A stretch of DNA of 64,000 nucleotides from Hofstenia miamia (Eukaryota; Xenacoelomorpha; Acoela). The position numbers and the translations under genes were made by a program. Under the pieces are notes generated by a model that was not told where the DNA came from, made no database searches, and saw only the letters and a program-made list of their open reading frames with translations. Below, one piece after another: positions 1 through 45,915 of this stretch; position 1 is the stretch's first letter; each line of letters opens with the position of its first letter. The stretch spans positions 1,692,722-1,756,721 of the forward strand of contig SCFE01000033.1 of assembly GCA_004352715.1 (NCBI GenBank). The letters run 5' to 3'.

Positions 1-543
1 ACCTTTTGGAAAAATATACTGTGGCCAGACGAGACAAAAATTAACCTGTTTGGGTCAGACGGCATTCAACGAGTTTGGCGCCAACAAGGAGAAGCTTATA
101 GTGAGAATGTTACCAAGCCAACTGTGACGCACGGAGGCGGAAGTCTCATGATATGGGGATGTATGAGGAATGGGGATTTTGAGTAATTAGAATTTATAGA
201 AGGGAAGATGAATTCAAAGCATACTGCAACATGCTAAAGAATAGGATGCTGCCGAGTCTTAAAAATGTGAGAAGAGGGCCATCTTTCATTCCGATAACGA
301 CCCCAAATACACATCTAAGTTTACCACCAAAATAACTTTCAGAAAAAAAAGTAAAGGTATTGCCATGGCCCAGTAAGTCGCCAGATTTGAACCCGATAGA
401 ACATCTATGGGGAGATTTAAAGAGAAGAAATGCGCAATAAAGCCCAGTTGAAAAAAGTCACCCAGGAATTGTCGATATCACCAACATGTACCATTCTAGT
501 TGATTCTATACCACGAAGACTTGCTGCAGTCATCAAAAACTAG
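1..543 (+). pseudogene. Tc1-type transposase relic (C-terminal part)
   Basis: Frame pieces read VLWPDETKINLFGSDG-like (LWPDETKINLFG), VWRQQGEAYSENV, PTVTHGGGSLMIWGCM, then after frameshifts [32 protein letters not shown], and near the end SIPRRLAAVIKN followed by TAG at 541-543. This is the DDE catalytic domain of a Tc1/mariner (IS630) transposase; the middle Asp (DNDPKH) and the last Glu (PIEHLW) are visible. It has several stops and shifts and is dead. The N-terminal half lies left of the window. Confidence 0.85.
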
Positions 544-806
544 GTTTCACACACCAAATATTGAATATGAATGCATTTTTGTTGTTGTTTTCAAAGGTGT
601 CAAAAACTTTGGAAAGTGTATTATTTACATTTTCTCTCATAAATGTTATAATTTTCATGTCAATCTACTGTAATTACATGAACAGTTTTTATGGGTATTA
701 AAATATATTTTGTTCAAGTTTCATTTCATTTCATTCAATATAACAAACGCAATCAGTATTTTAGAGAAAAAAAGCTTAGGGTTGTACAAACTTTTGTGAC
801 TTACTG
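544..806 (+). mobile_element. 3' end and terminal repeat of the Tc1 relic
   Basis: Non-coding tail after the transposase relic, ending at acaaacttttgtgacttac and tgta. Read from the other strand this starts CAGTAAGTCACAAAAG, a typical Tc1 terminus, followed by a TA target dinucleotide (807-808). Confidence 0.6.
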
Positions 807-1239
807 TATATATAAATTTAGCAATGCTGAAAAAAAGCAGACATTTGAAGAAAAGGTATGGTATGATTCAATCAGGGAAAAATCGGAATACCAAAAAATA
901 CGTAATCTTTAATTATATGAGGTTTGACAAGAAATTAATGTAGCTTGACTATCCGTAAAAAGGAACTTTAACACGTTTCCTAAGGTTTTCAATCACAACT
1001 TAAATGGTAAAAGGTCAAAATAATTCGAACTTGAAGCAATTGTTTCATTATGATGTCATAAAACTTCAAGGGACGAAACTGAAAAATATTTTTCCAAGTT
1101 GTGTATTTGAAATTAATGACTATCCTACGTTTCGATTAGATCGTGATTTACATAATTTCAGAGGAAAAAAGCGCGGTGGCGGACGGATAACGTAGGTACC
1201 CAAACAGTGGTACAAAAACAAACCAAAATTGCTTATTCA
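807..1239. other. Unassigned sequence
   Basis: No recognisable gene. A 63-codon open frame at 1004-1195 has no family signature that I recognise. It may be the decayed upstream part of the non-LTR element that follows. Confidence 0.4.
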
Positions 1240-2910
1240 ATATCAAATGCAATTATCGAACTTATTACTATTCATTGTCTTATGCAAAGCCAAAAATAAA
1301 GCCAGTAAAATTGGGTCTTTGTTATGCGTAACAAAATTCAACGAAAAATAAACAAGATGGCAGTCTATCAAAGGGAACAGAAGCACATGGGAATGACAAA
1401 GGATTATATAGTTCAAGAGATGAAAAAGCGATCTGGAAAAGCAGTTGATAAAATTCATCTTTCGATGAAAGTTTTTGAAGACCTAAATAACTAGTTTATT
1501 AGAATTGATAAAGATGTATGGCGTGATTCTGCCTTTGTAATACCTGATGATCAAAACTTTTCTGTAAATTATACTGAAAACATTTTAAAAAGTGTTAAGT
1601 CTAATACTGCTAAAGTATTGGGGTTTCATCAGGTTGGGTATGTAACAGTTTTCTTATCAGAAATTTTTCAACAGAGTTTTGAAACTTATACATATCCTGA
1701 ATTGAGAAAACCCGCAATTATCACACCAATTCCTAAATCGAAAGATGCCACAAAAGGAAACTTTAAAGATTTTTGTCCAGTTACGGTCACCTGTATCTCT
1801 GCTAAATTTCTTTCTAGACTTGACATGAAGTATTATCAGTTATATGTTATTGAAGTAAATAGTGAAATGCAGTTTACATACAAAGTTAAATATTCAATAA
1901 CGGATGCGCTTCTATGTGTAGTTAATCTGATAGCTGAACATCTTGATAATTATGTTACTAGTGTAGTGAAATCAGTATTTCTGGATTTCTTGTCTGCTTT
2001 TAACACAGTACTTCAAAACAATATTCTTATGCTAACCCCATTGTAATCAAAATGGTTATATAACAAACTTGAGACAATGTATTCGTGTTGATAAGGCGTG
2101 ACAAAGAATTTTTTTTAAAGTTAGAATTCCGCAAGGTATTCCGATGAGTGGCCCTTTATTTCACAAAAGAAATAAGAGCTTCCAATGGAAATTTGAGGAA
2201 AGGAGGTTTGGTTAAATATTCCGATAACACAAATCTTACATGTGCAATTTCCGTTCGTAACCTAAGTAATTATCTAGAGTCATTCTCTGACGCCCAAAAT
2301 CAAATTGGCCATATTGTAAGCTGTCATAATCTCTACCCTAATGTTGGTAAATCGAAAATAAATACCTATGTCAACCATGGATTGTATACAACTAGCTTTG
2401 AGGAAGTTATTTCAAAGAAGACTGTGATTGATGGTGATAACATTCCTGGTATAGATTCTCTAAAATATCTTGGTATTATTATTGATGATAGTCTAAAATG
2501 GAACAAACATGTATAGAAGTTGTTTGAACTGCTTATTGCATTAGCAGACGTCTTGCAATATATATTTAATATCTTACAATGACATTAAGGCTGTCAATAT
2601 TTAAAACATACATTCTTACTTGCAATAATAAATCAGTCGTATCATAAACCAACAGGATCTCTGAAAACTCATACCATCAACTATATCATGTTCTTGACAA
2701 TATAGGATGTGCGCGAGATACCCGTCAAAATCTGAGAACGCGTTTTTGAGGAACTGGAAAAATATAGTAAGTTCTTGCCTCTTGTATGTAAATTCCCTAC
2801 TGACAGTGAAACAATTCCAGATTTTCTTTGATAATTTACATTTTTATTCCTTTTTCTCTGATTTTTAAATCTGTCTTTAGTTCTAGTGGATATTTGTATT
2901 GAATTTGCAT
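1240..2910 (+). mobile_element. Non-LTR retrotransposon relic (reverse transcriptase)
   Basis: Frames in order: ELRKPAIITPIPKS and FKDFCPVTVT (RT entry), FLDFLSAFNTVLQN (RT motif A), QGIPMSGPLF (motif B), VKYSDNTN (motif C in YxDD position, changed to YSDN), DSLKYLGIIIDDSLKWNKHV (post-RT thumb). Stops and frame shifts separate the blocks. It resembles the relic at 58.5-61.95 kb in AFNTVLQN and the Y-S-D motif, so both probably belong to one CR1/L2/jockey-like family. The edges are approximate. Confidence 0.8.
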
Positions 2911-4678
2911 ACATTTTACTTTTTACTATCCATAGTTATGTGTGTTAGTACAAGAAATAAAACACATTATGAATATTAAAAGAGTTTCAAGTCACAATAG
3001 ACTATTGAGTACTCGAATACATGTATATTTATTAGAACACTGCATAAAATACATCCCTGGAAACTCACACACAAAACACAGAAATGCAACATGAAATATA
3101 AGAGGTATATTTTTTATTACTAGTATAAAACCGTGTTCCAAAAATATTAAAGTCAGTTATTGTTTTCTAATACCCTAGATACAAATGAAGGGCTTGTTAT
3201 TAATTATTTCTCCCCATTAAATGATGGTATTCTCATAATTACGGAGAGAACTATTGTACAATTTGTGTGTATTTAATACACTTGCAGACAAAAATACGGC
3301 GGCAATACAATATGATATCTATAGCCGAACATTCGCTAAATCACAATATGGCGCCAAACTAATGGATGATTACTACTAATCTCCTTCAATTATATGATAT
3401 TCAAATATTTGATTGTGTTAAGAAACTATACATTTAACACACACATTTCAATTTTAGTAACAAAGATTTTTTTCAACATGTAAAATAAGCGCAATCCGCA
3501 TCATACAATTTCTGTACAGAAAGTGTCATTTTAATGTACTAGTTTTATATTTCCCACCACCGCAAAACTACTACATATATAAATATCTGAACATCTACGT
3601 TGAAATTTTGTAAAAAAAATTAGCATTTATTTCCTTATAACTTTGTGAAAACTGTTACTAACCAAGAATGCAATAGAATGCACTCTCAAACCTCGAAGAT
3701 ATTTTAAGTCGTTGACTACAATCAAACACTACTGGATTTAACGTATATCCAGAGAAGCGCTGAGTTTGAAACAAAAGTTGTCGCGCACTGTTCGGAGTTG
3801 CATTTATTTTTTCCTATCACATTTTAGGATCGTAGCTTCTCATATTAAATTATTCCTGAATGGTGTTTCACTGGGGTAAGTCAATGGAGGTTTTTTTAAC
3901 TACAGCCGCACGCAACACGCCCAGTAGTAATTGACAGGAACCTCTCATTAGCTAACTTTGACTTCGCACAAGACAAGCCCCAATGGGTTAAAAGATCTAT
4001 ATACAAAGAAACAGTTACAAATCGTTTTTGACCTCATGGGCCTTAAACATTATAATTACCTGAACATTGCCATTAAGAATGTAGAGAATTTAAAACTTTT
4101 TTGATATATTGGAATTTTAAAAAAAATATTTTTTTCAGCACAAGATTGAAGCAAATTTACCCAGGAGATGTGTTCAAGGCTCATGATTACCAAATTTCCT
4201 AATGGACGTGAAGTAAATTCTCTGACAATTTGGAAAAACAGTTTGTCCATTAAAAAAGACTGATTACTTAAGGCTAATGTCTATTTGTTTAAAAACTTAA
4301 TTTACTCTAATAACAGTTGTATGGATATTCCGTGGTAAAAGTTTGGATACATATATGACATTAGCTTAATGAATAATCATAGCTATTTATCTATTGCGAG
4401 GAATACTTATTTTCTTATAATATTTATGCACAGAAACTAAATTTAAACAGAGTGCAAAAAAATCATTTTATGAGAGGTACCTAAAATTTCGTTTAAAAAA
4501 TCCATTAACTACGACAATTTTATAGCTGATATATTTGAAATAATTGGAATGAATCTAAATAAATGGTAGATTCCTAAATGCAAATTTTTATCAGAACATT
4601 TAAAACGCATGCAACCAATTTAATTGAATGTTTTGAATTTTAGTAGAATGAGGATAGACCTACTCGACAATACCAAGA
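2911..4678. other. ERK5 3' flank / 3' UTR
   Basis: AT-rich, with no open frame of note. The part next to 4679 should hold the 3' UTR of the minus-strand ERK5 gene. I see no other gene. Confidence 0.5.
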
Positions 4679-36879
<32,201 letters not shown>

Positions 36880-39800
36880 GCAATCTTCTGAAACAGAATA
36901 TTGCCTTAAATTACATCAATGATACTTAGACTTGAAGGTTTAAGAATTGTACATTTAAAATATGAATTTAAGAAAATCATTAAATTGAATAAAAACACTA
37001 TTAAAAAACAAGGCTTGTCTAAAGTGTCATTATAACCTTACTATTAAGTGTATAAAAAACCTGCCGTTAATGTACTTTTTCAAATATTTAAAAAATTTAT
37101 ACACAGCGAATCCTTCACGACCAGCTCCTTCAAGGAGATTTTCATGCAATTTTTCACAATGCATTCCGTTTTACTTACGGATTAGCTAAATCGCTAATAA
37201 TATATATTTTAAGCATCCTATTTGAGCTGGTCTCAAAGTATTATCCACCTTCATTTTTAAGAAACTCCTCTAAACATAAGCAACAATCTCATTTGACATA
37301 TTATGCCCCAACATAAATGGGGGGTGCACTATTCTTTTATACAAAGAAACGATTATACCTAGCATTTTTAAGAAGGCGTCCTTGTATTGACAATTGTTGC
37401 TTCAACGGAATAAAAAACAATCATTCAATCTATGTATAATAATAATTGTAAAAATCAAGGGTGTTACGCGATGCATTTCATCTCGCAGATTTTTTGATAG
37501 TAATCCCTAAAAGCCAGAGCTCACTCTATTCTATTACATACCGTATACTATTGTCTGCAAGCATCTGTTCACGAACTTTAAAAAATCGGACTTGATTTTC
37601 AAAATATGTTATTATTGACACAAACTTTTAGATAGTAGGTTTTAGAGGTAAATGTCATGTTGAACAAAATATTGTTAGGGAAAATATTGCATGTCAATTG
37701 TCAATATTACAATAAATTTCACGTTTTCTACAGAAATGTGTATGACCCATAATTTATATTTAAAGTTACCTCACCCGATCTAATCATAACTTCAACATAT
37801 TTCACCCGATCTGCTTACAACTTAGGTCTAGATGTCTAGCAGTTAGAAAATGGTTATATTTTTGCTATGTACACACAACTTAGGGCTATTTTGTACCCCA
37901 AATATATTATTGAATGTTAAAGTTTACGTCTTAAAAAAGATGTGTACAGCACAAAGCAGTTTTTTTACCATATAAAACGACACATTGTCCAATATATTGC
38001 TTTGTTAGTTTATTCTTTGAGCTGACTTTGTCAATTTGTAAATGTAAAGAATAGTCTTTACAAATTTATGTAGAATAAGTAAAAATAACTAAATTTAACA
38101 ATAATGAGCTTTTTATCGAAATCCCATCAAAACGGCATTACAATGAATCTACCAGTATAGGGTCAATAAGAACTTTCTGCTTTTTCCAGAATATATCTTG
38201 ATAATGTCCGCTTTTCTGAAAAAAAGTCAGATGATTAATTAATTCGACTCTTCAGAAAGGTAAACTTCAAAAAATCGTAAAAACATTTCAAGACTAGGTT
38301 ACTTCAAAGAGGATAGAATTGGATAAACATTGCAAATGTAGAAATTGTCACGATGTTTTGATGTTTTATGTTCTCTGATGATACTGGCAACATTTATTGC
38401 TCTTAGATCAACCAACATTAGCAGCATTATCTTCAAAAGCTTTTCTTAGAAATGTACAGTGTATTTTTCCTACAAGTGAAATATCCCTGGGCTAAATGAA
38501 TTAGAATCGCAGCTGGGTTGAACGAAGAAATTTTAGTTACCCTCTTTGGCAAAATATTTGTGTCAATCTAACTTGTACAACATGATGGAAAATTTCTTGA
38601 TTACCTACCATCAACCGACTTCGAATGGCTACTTCAGTATTTCGACATATAATTGCTGTTCAAGACATTTCTATAACCGTATGCAACAGTTAAAAAGGCA
38701 CAGGGCACAAATGATCAGTAGTTGCAGAGCACTGCTTGCATATTGTCATAATCTAATCCATCCATTTTCTATGTGCAATGTGTATAGAAATTATTGGAAA
38801 ACCAAGTCTTTTCGTAAAAACAAAGAAAATTTTTCCTTTTCGTTTTCGAATAAGGCATAATTGAATATCATTCCCATAAAACGCTTTGCAAATATGTAAA
38901 TTATCACGTTTAACATCTGAAAAATTTCAAATTTTCTTTAAATATTATGAGGTGGTCCATGCTATAAATTTAGAAGACCGTGATGATATTCATTGTAGAA
39001 AAAGTTTAGATAAGACAAGCTCTTTTATATACTTTAATATCTAGTGTAATTCACGTTATTTTTGAAGATACAAGCATCAATTATTTAGGATGAAATCCTG
39101 AGACAACAACAGTACCCCAAACCGTAATTCTTTAGCAGAAATTAATATTTCAGGCCTTTTCTATCAATCAAATGTAGTGTGTAAACATTGAAATGAACAG
39201 GTAATCATTTAAAAAATATTATATCGAATATTGGCAGTTTAACATAGCAGCAGTCTAAAAATAGACTAGTTCCGATTACATTAACCCACGAGTGCATAGA
39301 ATCACAAACTACATAGAATACATGCAATTGACCATTAGTGTGAAATAAGCCTAAAATCATGTGTATATTTTGATTAGCAAATATTGTGAAAAAATAACGA
39401 TTTATTTCGAGATACAATTTTTTACATATATTCAGTGCGCAAGTACCACATGTAGTCTTGTCCCTAATAATATTCTTTTGTAAAAATAATTTTTACAAGT
39501 TTTTTTACAGGTTTTTGTAAGTTAGCCATTTAAATTTTTTCTTGTATACCAGTAGATACTGATATTTAACTTAGCTGTCTTAGCGTATTTTAGTTTGTCA
39601 AACTGTTAAAACTTAAGTCACCAGCACTATTTGTAATAATCAGTTTCCGATGCAGGGCTCTTTTCGACTTAATAAAAAATGCAAGTGAATCGAGTCGACC
39701 TAAGCAGTGTAGAGTGGGGTACACGTGAATGACATTGAAAGAAGGTGAGTAAAATAATTGCTCGAAACAGTGGAACAACTAATTTCCAATTTTAAGAGTT

Positions 39801-42169
39801 TGCGATAAATGCTTATTATCTCTTATAAAATCTACTTACAAAATTGCTGAGAATGAGAGAGATCTGATCTGAGAAAAAAAGCTAATAGGCGCGACCCCGA
39901 CTTGACCTCGAGCAAAACACAACAGAACCGAACTCGCCAAAAAACCCTAACCCGGAATCAGATGGCTCTTAAGAGGTCTGCTACCAACAGTTGATGCAGT
40001 GATAATAGTAATTTTTTTGGTAAATTTCTACAAATATCTTTTAAATATGATTTCAAAAAAAGTTTTATTCAATAATTTCATTTTGGAAAAAGAGTGGAAT
40101 TCTATGAGTATCCACAAACTAATTGCAAAGAATATAATATTTTCAATTTAAATATTATAGGAATCTGTTGAAATTAATTTAAAAAAATCACAATTGAATA
40201 CCGATGACTTCAAAAACGGTGCATAAAAAGGAACTTGGGATTTGAACGATATCTTAAGAGTGCTCAACGATAAGAGAAACGAAATCATTTATTTTCTGAA
40301 AAAATAATTGTAGCAGTGAACGTTGTTAAATTTTCATGTTTAATTAATTTTGATAAAAGCCATGTCTTCATAGAAAAACAACGAGAAAGCAATTAAATAT
40401 ATCTTCACCCCAGCTGTAGTTCATCAAAAAGCCCGCGAAGTAGAAATTTTGTTGTTTTCTTGAACACTGACAGTAATTATTGAAATTAAATGTAATAATT
40501 TGTTTTTCTGAAATAATCTGGGAAAGAGCAATCAAAGTCAGCACCTCTTCACAGCTTGTAGTTTTTTACTGAAGTATTAATTGACTTCTCCAAATATGTG
40601 AAAATATTTATTTGAAACATACGAGAAGAATTAGAAAATAATTGAAAACTTAATTGAAAGCAAATGATAAGCTTATAAAAACGATATAAATTTTTTATAA
40701 ACATCTCTGAGCCTCATAGTTATTAAAAAATAAGGGTTTTGAGCCTTAAATGATTTTAGTTGATTGTTAGTTTTATGAAAAATTAACTGTAATTTTGTAT
40801 GTTTTAACAATTTTTCATTGAAATGAAAAAACCAAAGAAATGTAAAACACTGTACAACAGGCATTGGTGAACACTAAATGCCAATTTAAAATTGCAATCA
40901 GCTATTTACTATTGGATTTTTCTAATTTAACTATTGATTGTTTGAAAGCCAATAATAGCAATAATTGTCAACTAAATTAAATCCCGCCAGTTGAAATTCA
41001 TGTGAGAAGTAATGGTGCACAGAGGTGGAATCGGGTTTGCAGTCGGATTGAGTTTTTGAAAGCAAAAAAAGTTTTGGGATCATTGTAATGTGTATAAGGA
41101 CATTTCAAAAATTGGTGTTAGATTGGTTACCGAACAACTAAGTTGAATTAAGAAGGACAACTCGTATCAGCGCGTTTATAATGGTAAGACGATTGCTAAG
41201 TCTAAAAGTAAACTAATCAGCAGCACGAATGACTTAAACAAAGAATAAAAACTAGGGTTTTAGATTTATAGGCATTTTATCATGCACCTGATAGTATTTC
41301 AGTGTGTCATGAATGAATTATCTTCTGAAATAAAAAGATTTTCATTTCGATTTGTTTTTAAAGACGAGGCACCTGCTCGATTTGAGAGAGACTTCTATTC
41401 TTGTGGGCTTACTGTGACTGAAAGATGTTACTCAATGGCAGATGACACCATGGAAGTCTTAGAAATACTGAATTCTTTTTGAAAACATAAAAAAATTTAA
41501 ATACACATTTAAAGAACTATAATTTTTATCAATTAAATACTTGATTTTTGAAATTCAAGCTGAAATGGAATTGAAATCTGGTTAAATTTTTATTTCTTCG
41601 CTGACAAAATAATTGGCAATTATTGCCAACCTGACCCATTATATTGATTTTTTGCCTAGCAATCAATTTTTAGTAGTGCCTGCTGTGCAATCTTCAGTTT
41701 TAAAATAAAAAAAAATTGAACCTCAGTAATTTTTATAAGAAAAATGAAGTATATCATTAAATGATATTATCGAAATATAAATAATATTTTTTAAATTTTA
41801 CAACCAAAATACAAGTGCAAAAAATCCGTCATTGGCATTGAAGATAATGCCCGTCGGTGGCAAGTGTTTGCTGCCTACCAATACGTGCTTGAAATGCTTA
41901 AAAATGACATGCTTCCAACGTTTTCGCTAACTTTAGAGCTATATACAGAATATGTTTGCTTGGCAGTTAATGTTAGTTACTCGTTCATTGTGTCAAACCA
42001 CCTTCGTTAACCTTTGAATACTATTTTCGTTGATGAAAGGATTCAGGTAACTGCAAGGAATATAATTTGAGAATAAGCGGTCAAAATGACCACAGCCGTC
42101 CTTTTAGGTAGAACGAAAATCCCGTCTTTCTAGTGTTAAAGAAATGTTGTTTCAACAGGCTGCAATTGG

Positions 42170-42430
42170 AATAATAATTAAATATATATCTCTGCAATCT
42201 CTCATTAATTTTGTTAAAAAATAAATTTTTGTGCTTCTTTGAGTATTTTTCTTTTGTGTAACAAATTAATAATATTAACAGAGGTTATGTTTAATAAAGA
42301 AAATTTAAGCTGCCGGATCTACAAATGAAAGTCTAATACAGAAGTTTGAAATCTTGTATTTTTCTAATATTAGAAATGTCATTCTAAACAAATTTGAAAG
42401 ATGTTCGGTTGCAAAGACATTCAAACATTA
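42170..42430. repeat. Diverged dispersed repeat, copy 1
   Basis: Shares cttgtattttttctaatatt-like wording, aaatttgaaagat, ttgcaa and gacattcaaa, plus an upstream ataatattaacagag block, with 44920-45195 in the same orientation and order. Rough identity 70-75% by eye. Unknown family. Confidence 0.55.
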
Positions 42431-42859
42431 GTTGTTACCGACCAACCACAGGAAATTTTCGACTGGTTCCAACTCTAGTATACCCAAATATATGTGATAT
42501 ATATACAACTATTTACGGAAAAGCTTATCAACAGCAGGATGAAACTAATCAAATGAATACATGTATATCTCAAAAAATATCAATGAAATTAATACAATTT
42601 TTAATGGTTCGTTTTCAGAATATATTTTTAGAAAATCAAAAATGGGCCAAATCTTTTTTCAAATTAGAGACATAACACTATTTCTCAAGGGTGTGCTGCG
42701 AAAGCACCCCCTCTGGACGAAATAGGGTTAAGATGCATGAAAACTCGGTAGTAAAATCGAAAACCTTTGAAGCAGACTATTACCGAGTACAGAAACAAAC
42801 CAATGAATAGGAAAGAAAGTTTGACTTGAATTGAATGATAGTGAAGGGATCGTTTAATA

Positions 42860-43078
42860 ATGTTAGTTAATTGGATAGAAAGAGAAATGAATAATTTAGC
42901 AGAAGTGTATGACCATTTAATAAATTATAACAAAGTGCGAAATGAACATGTGTTGAAATAAAAACAGTTAGAAGGGAAAGTGCTGAATAAAGCTGCTATT
43001 TCAGAAGTGTCAGCGACGCTGAGCGGGAATGGGATAACGAACGATAACAGGAGTGCAACAAACTCTCAACCAGGGTAG
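42860..43078 (+). pseudogene. Coding-like relic of unknown origin
   Basis: A 72-codon frame with one internal TAA: MNNLAEVYDHLINYNKVRNE, then KQLEGKVLNKAAISEVSATL and NDNRSATNSQPG before TAG. The charged, helical character would fit an ORF1 or gag-like fragment of a retroelement. No homologue recognised. Confidence 0.3.
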
Positions 43079-44919
43079 CTGCCTATTAATAATAGTTCGC
43101 ACTGTCAACTAGTTTAAACAGCGATGTCACCTCTATTTTACAGTAAAGTAACCAACGGATATTGACCATATTTCGTTGTTGAGCTTACAGGAATTCTGCC
43201 ACAATGTCACTGTAAAGCCATTTCGAAGGAAATTGACAGGCGGGAGCATTAAATTTGAAGGCATTAAATCTATAAGCATAGAATGCCAAATGACTTCAAT
43301 CGAGTAAAAACAAATAGAATTTTAAGTCTGACCCAAGATAGTATAGTCTTACGTTTATACATGTATAAGATGAAAATGATTGACTTCGGGAAAAATTCAT
43401 TTAAGGGACAACATTTAAAAATGCCAAGATCCCTTGATCAACCGATGTACATTCGTTTCTTTACCATTCCACTATATTGCAATACATAATGTCAGATACT
43501 TTACATGAATAGATGTTAATGTCGTTTCATGTAATATCACAGATAGTCATGGGCTCATGCGTTGAGGTATTAGAAAAAATGGACCGAAATTTCAAAAATA
43601 ACTTACTATTAGGCAATAGTGCGCGCAAAATCACCTAAATATCGTGAGTGCAATATAACTTAAAACAATGCGTAATCAATAAAATGTATATTTAAGTGTT
43701 TCTAATCCAGTCTATAGATGTTACTAAAAGTTTCTGGGATTTTGATATAACAAACCGAAAAATTAGAGAATATTTTTGGTAAGAATCGTAAAATGGGCTA
43801 TAAATATGCCGAATTGGCATTAATTCAAACGCCATAGGCCAAATTTATATAGTAAACATTCGGATTCTTAATGCAAAATGCTCGTGGATAAGGTTTGAAA
43901 TCCAATGAAAAGTTATAAAAATCTTAAACTATTCACTTCTGTGTAGTATTGTTTCTACGTTGTCCTCGGCGATTTTCCTCATGAAATTTACAAAGAATCA
44001 CAAACAAATATATTTAAGTAGCTATCAATCTGAGAACCAAAAATGTTGAACTAAAAAGCTAGACATTTTTACAGGTAAAATAAAAAATCATGACTATTAT
44101 AAAAATGACCAATGAATTGTTGATTTGCTTTATCAATTTTGAACAAAACTAGCATTTTAATAAATTGTCTTAAAACATAATTCAATACAAATACAAAGTG
44201 AAAAACACACCAAGAGAAAAACCAATAGTTTGTCTCTATTAACAATTATTTCGTTTAATATTTAATAATTCTTAGTGTACTTTCTATAAGTCAGCTTTGT
44301 CTAGGACTTTCAATAATTTACAAAGCGATGCGACCTACTTCGATGGCAGTTTATGTCAAAATCTCCATTGATTTTGCGTGTGAATGTAAATCACTAGTGA
44401 AAGAGATATTTGTTATCAATCCAAGGTTATTTGCTAACCCTTCAAACCAGCTGATATTAAGCAAGCCATCAATTTGAGCTTATATCTCTAGACGGACTTA
44501 AAATATATAGTTAAATATAGTAATTTAAAAAATAGGAAATTATCGAAGAAGCTGAGAAAAACTACAGGATCATTAAAATGTAAAAACACGACTAATGAGG
44601 AAAGTTATTCAACTAAAAATTTCCGAACAATAAAACAAAACTGAAATTACTAATGATCCCTACAATTACTAGAATATTTTTATATACATTATGCTAGTAA
44701 AGACTACTTTTCGAAATTAGTATTTACATGAAGACATTTAAAATGTAGATTTTTTCTACGTCCTGTAAACTAAATACAAATAAGGCTATTTGTGTCAAAT
44801 TCAGAGATGGAACCGGCCGTTTACCGACCAAAATGATAAAAAAATTTTTTTTGTTTTATCTTATAAAGAAGGAATATTTTGTTTATTTTGTAAAGAATTC
44901 TCATGAAAATATAAAGTTA

Positions 44920-45195
44920 GAAATTTTTTTTATAGCATTTGCAATCTAAGCTATTGCAATATTAATTTGCTATAAATGGAGTTGTTCTGCTATTTGAAAG
45001 GGTAATTTGACTTCAGATTTTTATAGAACTTACTAATTATATTAACAGAAGCTGTTTATAATGATGAAAGTGTAGTTTATAGTATTTGAGAGACCTCATT
45101 CATATAAGCAACTTTAGCTCTTGTATTTTCTAATATTGGAATGAACCTTTAAAATAAATTTGAAAGATTTTCGATTGCAAGACATTCAAAAACAA
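44920..45195. repeat. Diverged dispersed repeat, copy 2
   Basis: Direct-orientation partner of 42170-42430 (tctaatattggaatg, aaatttgaaagattttcg, attgcaagacattcaaa). Confidence 0.55.
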
Positions 45196-45551
45196 ATGTC
45201 AGTTGACACATCCTACTAAGGAGTAAATATGTTTGTCTTTAGCGAAAAGTTTTTAAAATACAATATATGTATTTGTGCACTTATAAATTATTCCATACTA
45301 ACTGAGTTCAAATGCCACAGCAATATGAAGCGTAATGATTGATAATGCTACTCGCTTAGTTTTGTATATTTTAACTATCATAAAAAAAGAAACTAACTAA
45401 ACAAACTGAAACTTCACAGAAATACAACATATTAAACTAAATGAGAGAAACCAAGCCTGATGGCTTACAATGTGAGACAAATAGTGAAAGGCCAATTGAT
45501 TCTTTGACATTCCAAAAAAATTGAAGAAAAATAAGTTATTCAAGCTAATAT

Positions 45552-45915
45552 CGAGCTCGTTTCGAGTACTCGCAGTGACCTAATTTATACAATTAAAACA
45601 GAATTGTCAACGAGCCGAGCCGGACCGAGCTTAGGCAGAGTATTGGATATTCAACGAGCCGTTTTTAAGCAAACCAAATTTATAGTGCTGCTTGTTAATT
45701 TGATTATGGAGATTTTTCTTATTTTTTCATTCAATATTCCTTACATTTAATCTTATTTTAGAAATGGTTATTAAATAATAGAAAGAGCAATGGAAAAAAT
45801 TCTGAGAGCACAATAGTTTTAAAAAAAATATCGAGCTAAAATGAGCCTCATTGAAAGATTTTATGTGGCGAGCCGAGCCGAACTTATTCAAAATTTAAAC
45901 GAGCCGAGCTCAATT
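45552..45915. repeat. Cluster of GAGCCGAGC words
   Basis: cgagctcgtttcgagtactcg at the left, then cgagccgagccggaccgagc, acgagccg, gcgagccgagccgaac and cgagccgagctc on the right. Such GC words stand out in AT-rich DNA and look like sub-terminal repeats of an unidentified transposable element. Confidence 0.45.

Noticed and set aside
38546-38860. 104-codon plus frame
   Set aside because: No domain, no splice context and composition like the intergenic background. Kept as unassigned.
39885-40000. ccctaacccgg as telomere-like repeat
   Set aside because: A single occurrence, not a tandem array.
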